From: Magnetospirillum moscoviense | Lineage (GTDB): Bacteria > Pseudomonadota > Alphaproteobacteria > Rhodospirillales > Magnetospirillaceae | Reading direction: 5' to 3' | NCBI RefSeq assembly: GCF_001650635.1 | Contig: NZ_LWQU01000134.1 | Location: forward strand, 1 to 40,749 | Length of the DNA: 40,749 nt | Part shown: positions 31,346 through 40,749 of the stretch, one piece after another | Layout of the letters: every line of letters starts with the position of its first letter | Numbering within the stretch: the first letter of the stretch is position 1 | Position numbers and translations under genes: made by a program | The notes under the pieces: model-generated | Told to the model about the DNA's origin: nothing | What the model saw: the letters and a program-made list of their open reading frames with translations, nothing else | Database searches by the model: none

Positions 31346-32968
31346 TCAGTCCTTGCCGACCACCGCCGACAACCCCGCCCCGCGCGGGTCGGCGACCGCC
31401 CGGCAGGTCGTGAATCCGGCCTTGCCGGAATCGCATTGCAGGGCGTTGACCCGGGCCGGGATCGGCGTCGCCCGCACCTCGTGGCCGCGCTTGGTCAGCG
31501 GCTCGGGGTTGCCGCCCTGGTCGGCCGGCTCGATGGCGGTGGTGTCGGGATTACCGGAATGGTGGACACGTGCAGCCGCCACGGCGTCGGGCAGCTTGCG
31601 GCCCTCGACCTGCGCCGCCAGCAGCACCTGGGTCAAGGCCGTCGGCGCGGTGATGCCGCCGCTGGGCGAGGCGGCGAAATGCACCTCGTTGACATGGGGG
31701 TTGACGACCACCACCGGCCCCAGGCCGGCCGGGCCGGTATTGTGTCCGGGCGAGGCCGCCAGCACCATGCCGGTGCCCTGGGCCACCTTGCCGATACCGA
31801 ACAGCCCGTTGGTGCTGACGTTGCAGGCGATGGTGTTGCCGCGTCCGTCCATCACCAGCAGGCCGGCGGCCTGGATGGCGTCGGCCGGCTTGTTGGCCTC
31901 GACCGCGACGTGACGGGCGGGATTGTAGCCCGCCAGCAGACCGGCCACCCGGTCGGCATTCAACAGACCGGCGGCCTGTTCGTTGGGCCAGCCGTCGGGC
32001 CGCATCCAGCGGGCGCGATCGGAAAAGGCCCGGGCCGAGGCCTCGGCCATCAGGTGCGGACGTTCTTCGGCGGCGACGTCGGCCCACTTGCCGACCAGGG
32101 CGGCAGTCAGCTGGGCCGCCACCGCGCCGGCCACCGCCGGCGGCGGGGCGAAATGGGCGACGTCATGGCCGACCTTGACCTGCAGCGGCGTCACCCATTC
32201 GGGCTTGACCGCGCGCAGGTCCTCAGGCGTCAGCGAACCGCCGGCCTGGGTGACCGAGGCGATCAACTCGCGCGACAAGGCGCCGGTGTAGAAATCGCCG
32301 GGCGAACGCCGCACCCGGGCGATCAGGCTGGCCAGGTCGAACTGCACCAGTTCCTGGCCCTCGGCCAGCGGCCGGTTGTCGGGAAAGAACACCCGACGCG
32401 CACCCGGGTCGGCGGACAGGGCCTGGGCGGCGCGGTTGAAGTCGTTGGCGAAGGCGCGCGAGGTCGGCGTGCCCAGGCGAGCCAGCTTCTCGGCCTCGTT
32501 CAGCAGGCCTTCCCACCTCATTTTGCCATATTTGGCGTGTAGGGCATAAAAGCCGCGCACATTGGCCGGCACGGCCGTCGGCACCCGGGCCTGGCCCGCG
32601 GCCACCGACGGGCGGGCCATGAATTCCAGCGCCTCGGTGGTCTTGGAATCCTTGTCATGGACCACACAAACGCCGCCGCCGCCCAGGCTGGCAGTTGACG
32701 GAAGGGTGACGGACATCGTGAAATACATCGCGACCATCGCATCGGCGGCGGTGCCGCCGGCAGACAGGACGTCGCGGGCCACCAGGACGGCTCGCGGCTC
32801 GTCGGCAACGGCGACGCCACCGAAGCCCTTGACGTACCCGATGGTGCCGACAGGCTTGCCGCCATCGAAACAGGCCGAAAGGCCGGTCGCCAGAAGGGCC
32901 GTGAGGATCGCACGGTTGAAACGACGAGACCCATTCGACGGAGACCAAGGCTTGCTCACGCGCATCAT
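31346..32968 (-). CDS. Gamma-glutamyltransferase-like lipoprotein, probably catalytically inactive
   Basis: The 540-aa protein has the GGT family order: DVLSAGGTAADAMVAMYFTM near residue 70, SLGGGGVCVVHD, and the small-subunit part with FGIGKVAQGTGMVL, ASPSGG and DPRGAGLS. It begins with a lipoprotein-type signal (ILTALLATGLSAC, Cys 33). In active GGTs the new N-terminus of the small subunit is the nucleophile T in TTHxxVxD. The matching position here reads QAAGLLVMDGRGN, with A in place of T, and the SS oxyanion pair is also missing. Autoprocessing is therefore unlikely. The start is the ATG at 32968 (or 32965, or GTG 32959), overlapping the divergent protease start. Confidence 0.75.
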   Translation of the reverse strand: MMRVSKPWSPSNGSRRFNRAILTALLATGLSACFDGGKPVGTIGYVKGFGGVAVADEPRAVLVARDVLSAGGTAADAMVAMYFTMSVTLPSTASLGGGGVCVVHDKDSKTTEALEFMARPSVAAGQARVPTAVPANVRGFYALHAKYGKMRWEGLLNEAEKLARLGTPTSRAFANDFNRAAQALSADPGARRVFFPDNRPLAEGQELVQFDLASLIARVRRSPGDFYTGALSRELIASVTQAGGSLTPEDLRAVKPEWVTPLQVKVGHDVAHFAPPPAVAGAVAAQLTAALVGKWADVAAEERPHLMAEASARAFSDRARWMRPDGWPNEQAAGLLNADRVAGLLAGYNPARHVAVEANKPADAIQAAGLLVMDGRGNTIACNVSTNGLFGIGKVAQGTGMVLAASPGHNTGPAGLGPVVVVNPHVNEVHFAASPSGGITAPTALTQVLLAAQVEGRKLPDAVAAARVHHSGNPDTTAIEPADQGGNPEPLTKRGHEVRATPIPARVNALQCDSGKAGFTTCRAVADPRGAGLSAVVGKD

Positions 32969-34328
32969 CCTTCTTTCATTCCTGGTGCTGACGCTGATGA
33001 TGCCCGGGGCCGCCCATGCCCAGCAAGGCCAACCCAAACGCAGCTTCATCCGCGACGCGGAGGTGGAAAATACCATCCGCACCTTCACGACGCCACTTTT
33101 CCAGGCGGCCGGCCTGGCGCCCGATTCGGTGCGCCTGCATCTGATGGTCGATCCGTCGCTGAACGCCTTTGTCGCCGGTGGGCTCAACATGTTCATCCAT
33201 ACCGGCCTCTTGATCCGCGCCGATAGCCCCGGCCAGTTGATCGGCGTGCTGGCCCACGAGACCGGCCACATCGCCGGCGGCCATCTGGCCCGCATCCAGG
33301 ACGCCGCCGGCAACGCCTCGACCGAGGCGCTGATCGGCATGCTGCTGGGCGCCGCGGTCGGTGCCGCCACCGGACGCGCCGATGCCGGTGCCGCCGTGAT
33401 GCTGGGCTCGCAGGAACTGGCGGTACGCAACTTCCTGACCTACACCCGGGGCGAGGAATCCTCGGCCGACCAGGCGGCGCTGCGCTTCCTGGACGGTACC
33501 GGCCAATCGTCCAAGGGCCTGGCCGAGTTCTTCGAGATCCTGGGCGACCAGGAATTGCTGGTGACCACCCGCCAGGACCCCTATGTCCGGACCCACCCGC
33601 TGACCCGCGACCGTATCTCGGCGGTCCGCGACCATGTCGCCAAATCGTCCTTCTCGAACATTCCGCCCCGGCCGGAATGGGTCGAGATGCAGCGGCGCAT
33701 GCGCGGCAAGCTGTTCGCCTTCATCGAACCGCCGTTTCGCACACTGACCCGCTACAAGGACAATGACGCCAGCCTGGAAGCGCGCTATGCCCGCGCCATC
33801 GCCCTTTACCGCAAGCCCGACATGGCCGCAGCATTGCCGGCCATCGATGCCCTGCTGGCCGAGCGCCCCAAGGACCCCTATTTCTGGGAACTGAAGGGGC
33901 AGATGCTGTTCGAGAACGGCCGCGGCACCGAGGCCCTGGCCCCCTATGCCAAGGCGGTCGAGCTGCTGCCCGAAAGCGCCCTGATGCGGATCCAGCTGGC
34001 CCAGGTGCAGATCGAGCAGGAAGACCCCGCCCTGCTGGCCGAGGCGCAGAAGCACCTGGCGCTGGCGGTCCACCAGGAGCCCGACAACCGCACCGGCTGG
34101 CGCCTGTTGGCCATCGCCCACGGCCGAGACGGCAACGAGGGCATGGCCGCCTATGCCATGGCCGAGCAGGCCCTGATCGAGGGCCGCCTGCCCGACGCCA
34201 GCTTCCACGCCGGCAAGGCCGAGCGCCTGCTGCCCAAGACCGGCGAGATCTGGCTGCGCATCCAGGACATCAAGGAACGCGCCGCCCAGGCCGCCGACGA
34301 GCAGAAGGGCCAGCGGCGCCGTCGCTAA
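32952..34328 (+). CDS. Periplasmic M48 metalloprotease with TPR repeats (BepA-like)
   Basis: The 458-aa protein starts with a signal peptide (MLTRIILLSFLVLTLMMPGAAHA, initiator TTG at 32952 with GGAG eight bases upstream). The M48 domain carries H102-E-T-G-H106 (VLAHETGHIAGG) and the third zinc ligand E near 168 (TRGEESSADQAAL). From about residue 270 come TPR repeats (ARAIALYRKPDMAAALPAID, AYAMAEQALIEGRLPDASFH). BepA-type proteases check LptD and BAM outer-membrane assembly in the periplasm. The unusual start codon is chosen because no ATG gives an intact signal peptide. Confidence 0.88.
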   Translation: MLTRIILLSFLVLTLMMPGAAHAQQGQPKRSFIRDAEVENTIRTFTTPLFQAAGLAPDSVRLHLMVDPSLNAFVAGGLNMFIHTGLLIRADSPGQLIGVLAHETGHIAGGHLARIQDAAGNASTEALIGMLLGAAVGAATGRADAGAAVMLGSQELAVRNFLTYTRGEESSADQAALRFLDGTGQSSKGLAEFFEILGDQELLVTTRQDPYVRTHPLTRDRISAVRDHVAKSSFSNIPPRPEWVEMQRRMRGKLFAFIEPPFRTLTRYKDNDASLEARYARAIALYRKPDMAAALPAIDALLAERPKDPYFWELKGQMLFENGRGTEALAPYAKAVELLPESALMRIQLAQVQIEQEDPALLAEAQKHLALAVHQEPDNRTGWRLLAIAHGRDGNEGMAAYAMAEQALIEGRLPDASFHAGKAERLLPKTGEIWLRIQDIKERAAQAADEQKGQRRRR

Positions 34329-34404
34329 ATTTCAATCCTTTGTTGCCCGCCGTCCGGCCTTGGGCCAATATGCCGCCACACCGTTTGCAGGAGTTTCTCC
34401 GTCG

Positions 34405-35193
34405 ATGATTCGCAAGACCTTTGCCGCCGCCCTGCTGGCCTCGGCCGCCCTGTTCACCGCGCTGCCCGCCAGCGCCCAGGAAGACCAGACCTTCAACGCC
34501 AAGCAGACCGACGCCGTCCGCAAGATCGTCCGCGACTATCTGATGGAACATCCCGAGGTGATCGGCGAGGCCATCGAGGCCCTGCGCGAAAAGATGAAGG
34601 CCCAGGCCGAATCCGACGCCAAGAAGGCGATCGAATCGCGCAAGGATGAAATCCTGAACGCCGCCGATGATCCGGTCAGCGGCAATGCCGCAGGCGACGT
34701 CGTGGTGGTCGAGTTCTTCGACTACAACTGCCCCTATTGCAAGGTGGTGCTGGACCCGATGATGGAGGCCGCCAAGGCCGACGGCAAGGTCAAGGTGGTG
34801 TTCAAGGAAATGCCGATCCTGTCGGAGGAATCGCTGACCGCCGCCCGCGTCGCCCTGGCCGCCAAGAAGCAGGGCAAGTATGACGAGGTGCACCGCGCCT
34901 TCATGAAATTCCGCGGCAAGCTGGACGACAAGGCGATCTTCCGCCTGGCCGGCGAGGCCGGCGCCAACGTCGATCAGATCAAGAAGGAAATGATGGCGCC
35001 CGAGATCGAGAAGCAGATCCGCAAGAACATCGACCTGGCCCACGCGCTGGACATCTCGTCGACGCCGTCCTTCGTGGTGGCCGGCAAGGACGGCAAGGCC
35101 GCCCGCATCCTGGCCGGCGCCATCGAAGGCCCGGTGTTCAAGCAATTGTTCGACATCACCAGGAAGGGCGGCCGCCTGAGCGGCGCCAACTGA
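34405..35193 (+). CDS. DsbA-family periplasmic thiol oxidoreductase
   Basis: The 262-aa protein has a signal peptide (about 1-24, ASA before QEDQ) and an N-terminal helical segment (FNAKQTDAVRKIVRDYLMEH) like the dimerisation region of DsbA-like Com1/ScsC proteins. The thioredoxin domain carries CPYC (C109, C112 in FFDYNCPYCKVV) and the cis-proline in SSTPSFVVAG. It should oxidise or isomerise disulfides in the periplasm. It follows the M48 protease by 76 bases on the same strand. A CAGGAG box lies 12 bases before the ATG, rather far. Confidence 0.9.
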   Translation: MIRKTFAAALLASAALFTALPASAQEDQTFNAKQTDAVRKIVRDYLMEHPEVIGEAIEALREKMKAQAESDAKKAIESRKDEILNAADDPVSGNAAGDVVVVEFFDYNCPYCKVVLDPMMEAAKADGKVKVVFKEMPILSEESLTAARVALAAKKQGKYDEVHRAFMKFRGKLDDKAIFRLAGEAGANVDQIKKEMMAPEIEKQIRKNIDLAHALDISSTPSFVVAGKDGKAARILAGAIEGPVFKQLFDITRKGGRLSGAN

Positions 35194-35214
35194 TCAATCC
35201 CGACAGGTCAGGGC

Positions 35215-35240
35215 GAAGGCCGGCCGCAAGGCCGGCCTTC
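35215..35240 (+). terminator. Terminator hairpin after the DsbA-like gene
   Basis: Eleven GC-rich pairs (35215-35225 with 35230-35240) around a GCAA loop lie 21 bases after the stop, with GTCATTT following. Confidence 0.7.
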
Positions 35241-35263
35241 GTCATTTCTGGCGCCCTGTCCGC

Positions 35264-35291
35264 TTGACTTGCCCGCCCGCTCGCGTAGGGT
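35264..35291 (+). promoter_or_regulatory. Candidate promoter of the branched-chain amino acid transport operon
   Basis: TTGACT (35264-35269) and TAGGGT (35286-35291) are 16 bases apart, 46 bases upstream of the livH ATG. The -35 is near consensus and the -10 is weak. Confidence 0.5.
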
Positions 35292-35337
35292 TTCCAGGGC
35301 CCTGCCCGAGGGTGGGCGGCGGCGACCGGGAACAGGC

Positions 35338-36252
<915 letters not shown>

Positions 36253-36253
36253 C

Positions 36254-37503
36254 ATGAAGGCGCCCCCCATAGCCGCAGCCTTGCGCGAAGGCCTGGCCGG
36301 CGCATTGGTCGCCGCCGGGCTGGCCCTGCCGATGCTGGGCTTTCGCCTGGTGGATTCGGCGCAAGGCCTGTCGCTGGGCACCCGGTTCGACTGGGTGTTG
36401 TGGGCCGCCCTGATCGTGGGATTGGGCCGCTTCGCCATGACCATCCTGCGCGGGGCCTGGCAGCCATCCCAGGCGCCGGCCATGGGCGAGGCCAAGGCCG
36501 CCCGCCTGCGCCTGATGGCCGGCTGGGCCTTGGCCGGGCTGGCGATCACCCTGCCCTTCCTGCCCTTTTCCGACCGCAATCTGGTCGATAAGGCGACCTT
36601 GGTGCTGATCTATGTGATGCTGGGCTGGGGGCTCAACATCGTGGTCGGGCTGGCCGGCCTGCTGGATCTGGGCTTCGTCGCCTTCTACGCCGTCGGCGCC
36701 TATTCCTATGCGCTGTTGGCCACCGGGCTGGGCTGGTCGTTCTGGCTATGCCTGCCGCTGGCCGGGCTGTTCGCCGCCGGTTTCGGGGTGGCGCTGGGAT
36801 TTCCGGTGCTGCGCCTCAGGGGCGATTATCTGGCCATCGTCACCCTGGGCTTCGGCGAGATCATCCGCGTCATCTTGCAGAACTGGCAGGATTTCACCGG
36901 CGGCCCCAGCGGCATCAGCTCGATCCCGCGCCCGACCCTGTTCGGCCTGCGCTTCATGGCCAGCGCCCCCGACGGCCACCAGACCTTCGCCGATTATTTT
37001 GGCCTGGCCTTTTCCGGCGACCACCGGGTGATCTTCCTGTACTTCATCATCTTAGGCTTGGCGCTGTTGACCAACCTGTTCACCCTGCGCATCCGCCGCC
37101 TGCCCATCGGCCGGGCCTGGGAAGCGCTGCGCGAGGACGAGATCGCCTGCCGCTCGCTGGGGCTGAACCCCACCACCATCAAGCTGTCGGCCTTCGCCCT
37201 GGGCGCGATGTTCGCCGGCTTCGCCGGGTCCTTCTTCGCCACCCGCCAGGGCTTCATCAGCCCGGAAAGCTTCAGCTTCATCGAATCCGCGGTAATCTTG
37301 GCCATCGTCGTGCTGGGCGGCATGGGCAGCCAGATCGGCGTGGTGCTGGCCGCCCTGATCCTGGTCGGCCTGCCGGAATGGTTCCGCGAATTGCAGCAAT
37401 ACCGCATGATCGCCTTCGGCGGCGCCATGGTGCTGATCATGCTGTGGAAGCCGTCGGGACTGTTGTCCAGCCGCGCCCCCACCATCCGGCTTAAGGGGGC
37501 GAA

Positions 37504-37507
<4 letters not shown>
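36254..37507 (+). CDS. livM: Branched-chain amino acid ABC permease LivM
   Basis: The 417-aa permease has an N-terminal extension of about 90 residues with membrane segments (LAGALVAAGLALPMLGF) before the LivM core, as in E. coli LivM. The core signatures are LGWGLNIVVGLAGLLDLGF, GDYLAIVTLGFGEIIR, RAWEALREDEIACRSLG and LGGMGSQIG. Its stop overlaps the livG start (ATGA). It pairs with LivH. Confidence 0.94.
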
Positions 37508-38346
<839 letters not shown>

Positions 38347-38349
38347 CCC

Positions 38350-39066
38350 ATGCTGAAGGTCGAGAATCTCCATTCCGGTTACGGCCGCATCCAGGCGCTG
38401 CACGGCATCGATCTCGAGGTCGGGCAAGGCGAGATCGTCACCCTGATCGGCGCCAACGGCGCCGGCAAGACCACGCTGTTGATGACCATCTGCGGCAATC
38501 CGCGCGCGACCCAGGGCCGCGTGCTGCTGGACGGCACCGACATCACCCGGCTGCCAACCCACAAGATCGCCCGCCTGGGCCTGGCCCACAGCCCGGAAGG
38601 ACGACGCATCTTCCCGCGCATGAGCGTGCTGGAAAACCTGCAGATGGGCGCGGTGGTGGCCGATCCCAGGCACTTTTCCGACGATCTGGACCGCGTGCTG
38701 ACCCTGTTTCCGCGCCTGCAGGAACGCCTGAACCAGCGCGGCGGCACCCTGTCGGGCGGCGAACAGCAGATGCTGGCCATCGGCCGCGCCCTGATGAGCC
38801 GGCCCGCCCTGCTGCTGCTGGACGAGCCGTCGCTGGGCCTGGCCCCCTTGGTGGTGCGCCACATCTTCGACCTGATTGCCAAGATCAACGCCGAACAGAA
38901 GGTCACGGTGTTCCTGGTCGAACAGAACGCCTTCCACGCCTTGAAGCTGGCGCACCGCGGCTATGTGATGGTCAACGGCCGCATCGCGCTGGCCGGCAGC
39001 GGCGCCGAATTGCTGGCCAACCCGGAAATCCGCAGCCATTACCTGGAAGGGGGCGTGCAGGCATGA
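38350..39066 (+). CDS. livF: Branched-chain amino acid ABC ATPase LivF
   Basis: The 238-aa ATPase has Walker A GANGAGKTT, the LivF-typical AHSPEGRRIFPRMSVLENL Q-loop region, signature LSGGEQQMLAIGRAL, Walker B LLLLDEPSLGLAP and VEQN for the switch. It pairs with LivG. Its stop overlaps the next start by four bases (ATGA), so the small membrane protein is translationally coupled. Confidence 0.96.
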   Translation: MLKVENLHSGYGRIQALHGIDLEVGQGEIVTLIGANGAGKTTLLMTICGNPRATQGRVLLDGTDITRLPTHKIARLGLAHSPEGRRIFPRMSVLENLQMGAVVADPRHFSDDLDRVLTLFPRLQERLNQRGGTLSGGEQQMLAIGRALMSRPALLLLDEPSLGLAPLVVRHIFDLIAKINAEQKVTVFLVEQNAFHALKLAHRGYVMVNGRIALAGSGAELLANPEIRSHYLEGGVQA

Positions 39067-39404
39067 TCGACAGCATCCCCGTCTTCATCGGAATCACCAT
39101 CTTGTTCATGGGCGGTTGCGCCTTCATGACCGGCAACGCCCTGGCCCGGACCTGGCGGCCGTGGTGGATGGGCGCCCTTTACGCCCTGGGCCTGGGCGCC
39201 GCCGACCGTTTCATCGGCTTCGCCCTGTTCGGCGGCAGCCTGCTTTCGCCCGGCGGTTACGCCATCGACACCATGGTCCTGGAAGCCATCACCTTGGCGG
39301 CCTGGCGGGTGACCCTGGCCAAACGCATGTGCGACCAATATCCGTGGCTATACCAACGCACCGGCCTGTTCGGCTGGACCGACAAGATCGCCCATCGTCA
39401 CTAG
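39063..39404 (+). CDS. DUF6867-type small membrane protein of the liv operon
   Basis: The 113-aa protein has two or three membrane segments (IPVFIGITILFMGGCAFMTG, WWMGALYALGLGAADRFIGF, and a weaker one around TMVLEAITLAAWRV) and a charged end with KRMCDQYPWLYQRTGLFGW. Proteins of this type sit beside liv genes in many alphaproteobacteria; their function is unknown. Coupling to livF suggests a role in assembly or regulation of the transporter. Confidence 0.75.
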   Translation: MIDSIPVFIGITILFMGGCAFMTGNALARTWRPWWMGALYALGLGAADRFIGFALFGGSLLSPGGYAIDTMVLEAITLAAWRVTLAKRMCDQYPWLYQRTGLFGWTDKIAHRH

Positions 39405-39464
39405 ACGGCGTGGGTGTTAAGGTTGTTCAGGGACGTGACACCAACTACTGGAGGGACAAGGGAG

Positions 39465-40565
39465 ATGAGGACGATCAAGACGATTGCCGTCGCCGCCGCC
39501 ATCGCGGCGTTGACCACCGCCACCGCCAAGGCCGACATCGTGATCGGCGTCGCCGGCCCGATGACCGGCTCGGAAGCCGCCTTCGGCGAGCAGTTCAAGC
39601 GCGGCGCCGCCAAGGCGGTCGAGGACATCAACGCCAAGGGCGGCGTGCTGGGCCAGAAGCTGCAATTGGTGATGGGCGACGACGCCTGCGATCCCAAGCA
39701 GGCCCGCTCGGTCGCCGAGGAACTGGCCTCGAAGAAGGTGGCCTTCGTCGCCGGCCATTTCTGCTCGGGCTCGTCGATCCCGGCCTCCGAGGTCTACCAG
39801 GAAAACGGCATCTTGCAGATTTCCCCTGCCTCGACCAATCCGAAGTTCACCGAACGCGGCCTGCCCAACGTCTTCCGCACCTGCGGCCGTGACGACAACC
39901 AGGGCAAGATCGCTGCCGAATACGTCGCCCAGAAGCTCAAGGGCAAGGTGGTCGCGGTGATCCACGACAAGTCGGCCTATGGCAAGGGCCTGGCCGACGA
40001 ATTCAAGGGCTCGCTGAACAAGCTGGGCGTCAAGGAAGCCTTCTTCGAGGCCATCACCCCCGGCGAGAAGGATTATTCGGCGCTGGTGACCAAGGCCAAG
40101 CAGGCCAAGGTCGATGTGCTGTTCCTGGGCGGCTACAAGACCGAGGGCGGCCTGATCGTGCGCCAGATGCGCGACCAGGGCATGAAGACCACCCTGATGG
40201 GCGCCGACGCCCTGGTCACCGAGGAATATTGGGCCATCACCGGCGCCGCCGGCGAAGGCACCTTGATGACCTTCAGCCCCGATCCGCGCCTGCTGCCGCA
40301 GAACGCCGATCTGGTGAAGCATTTCCGCGCCCAGAATTACGAGCCCGAGGCCTATACCCTTTACACCTACGCCACCATCCAGGCGTGGGCCAGCGCGGTC
40401 GAAAAGGCCAAGAGCGCCGAGTGGAAGAAGGTCGCCGACACCCTGCGCGCCAACAAGTTCGACACCGCCATCGGCAATGTCGGCTTCGATTCCAAGGGCG
40501 ACGTCATCGGCCCGACCTATGTCATGTATGTGTGGAAGAACGGCAAGTACACCTACGCCGAATAA
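39465..40565 (+). CDS. Branched-chain amino acid binding protein (LivJ/LivK type)
   Basis: The 366-aa periplasmic binding protein has a signal peptide (about 1-23, ending AKA before DIVIGVAGPMTG). It carries the Peripla_BP_6 marks AFGEQFKRGAAKAVEDINAKGG, GDDACDPKQARSVAEELASK, GHFCSGSSIPASEVYQE and TCGRDDNQGKIAAEY. It captures leucine, isoleucine or valine and delivers it to LivHM. GGAGGGACAAGGGAG precedes the ATG. It comes last in the operon, 60 bases after the DUF6867 gene, while in E. coli the binding protein genes come first. Confidence 0.94.
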   Translation: MRTIKTIAVAAAIAALTTATAKADIVIGVAGPMTGSEAAFGEQFKRGAAKAVEDINAKGGVLGQKLQLVMGDDACDPKQARSVAEELASKKVAFVAGHFCSGSSIPASEVYQENGILQISPASTNPKFTERGLPNVFRTCGRDDNQGKIAAEYVAQKLKGKVVAVIHDKSAYGKGLADEFKGSLNKLGVKEAFFEAITPGEKDYSALVTKAKQAKVDVLFLGGYKTEGGLIVRQMRDQGMKTTLMGADALVTEEYWAITGAAGEGTLMTFSPDPRLLPQNADLVKHFRAQNYEPEAYTLYTYATIQAWASAVEKAKSAEWKKVADTLRANKFDTAIGNVGFDSKGDVIGPTYVMYVWKNGKYTYAE

Positions 40566-40585
40566 CCCGCGTTTCGGCAAGATGA

Positions 40586-40619
40586 GAGCGTCGCGCCTTT
40601 GATCGAAGGCGCGACGCTC
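40586..40619 (+). terminator. Long hairpin after the liv operon
   Basis: Fourteen perfect pairs (40586-40599 with 40606-40619) around a six-base loop lie 20 bases after the binding-protein stop. No T tract follows, so it may stabilise the mRNA end rather than terminate. I see no gene in 40620-40749. Confidence 0.6.
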
Positions 40620-40749
40620 CGGCGCCCATGTGTGGACGGCCCCTGCGTTGCAAGGGAAATTCGACGTTCTGCGCGACCAGGCTGGGTGCAGTCATGTGTC
40701 CGGCCTGTTTGTGCGGTTCACCTGACCGCTGGCCATGATGTGATCCGCG

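Noticed and set aside
39417-40580. Minus-strand frame opposite the binding protein
   Set aside because: Antisense shadow; the plus-strand product has a signal peptide and full Peripla_BP_6 pattern.

Overview
The window looks like chromosome of an alphaproteobacterium of the order Rhodospirillales, most like Magnetospirillum and its relatives. I infer this from the gene families, not from a database search: high GC, an alphaproteobacterial-type L31 without cysteines, DUF1013/TrcR, RcdA (DUF1465), DUF1192, DUF599 and a complete ISC operon with this gene order. No magnetosome genes are present.

Left part, 1 to about 4,688: the right-hand end of a mobile genomic island. It starts with the 5' end of an IS5-type transposase (1-67, minus) whose IS seems to have cut off the C-terminus of a restriction-type HSDR_N protein. 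Next come an orphan N-terminal integrase fragment, a membrane/coiled-coil protein, a PIN-toxin type toxin-antitoxin pair, an unknown 101-aa protein and a P4-type tyrosine integrase. The island ends in a 3' fragment of an elongator tRNA-Met(CAT) gene, which is the attachment-site repeat. The tRNA's own terminator follows, so chromosome proper starts at about 4,689.

4,689-9,760: a CgeB-like glycosyltransferase with a C-terminal frameshift, small unknown proteins, a secreted DUF411 protein, mnmA and a DUF599 membrane protein. 9,889-17,548 (minus): one long iron-sulfur cluster operon, transcribed cysE - iscR - nifS-like desulfurase - iscS - iscU - iscA - hscB - hscA - fdx - iscX. It has a good sigma-70 promoter upstream of cysE that overlaps an IscR type-1-like dyad. 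The operon joins cysteine supply (CysE), sulfur extraction (two desulfurases), scaffold and carrier (IscU, IscA), chaperones (HscAB), electron supply (Fdx) and regulation (IscR, IscX). MnmA, the sulfur acceptor for tRNA thiolation, lies just downstream, and the frataxin homologue CyaY is at 26.5 kb.

17,700-31,344: mostly housekeeping genes. These are an alpha/beta hydrolase, a glycine-zipper lipoprotein, TrcR, a quinone oxidoreductase, 3-hydroxybutyrate dehydrogenase with a hotdog thioesterase, an Hsp20 gene with an RpoH-type promoter and a ROSE-like RNA thermometer, RcdA, a membrane class III adenylate cyclase, rpmE, a single receiver domain, cyaY, tyrS, anmK, a Panacea-domain protein and an aminotransferase.

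31,346-40,749: a gamma-glutamyltransferase homologue that appears to lack the catalytic threonine. Its 5' end overlaps that of a divergent periplasmic M48/TPR protease (BepA type). A DsbA-like thiol oxidoreductase follows, then a complete branched-chain amino acid ABC operon (livHMGF, a DUF6867 membrane protein, livK-type binding protein). Most chromosomal genes are ordinary. The points most worth checking are the ROSE-like element, the degenerate GGT, the island boundary and its cargo, and the cysE-headed isc operon with two desulfurases.
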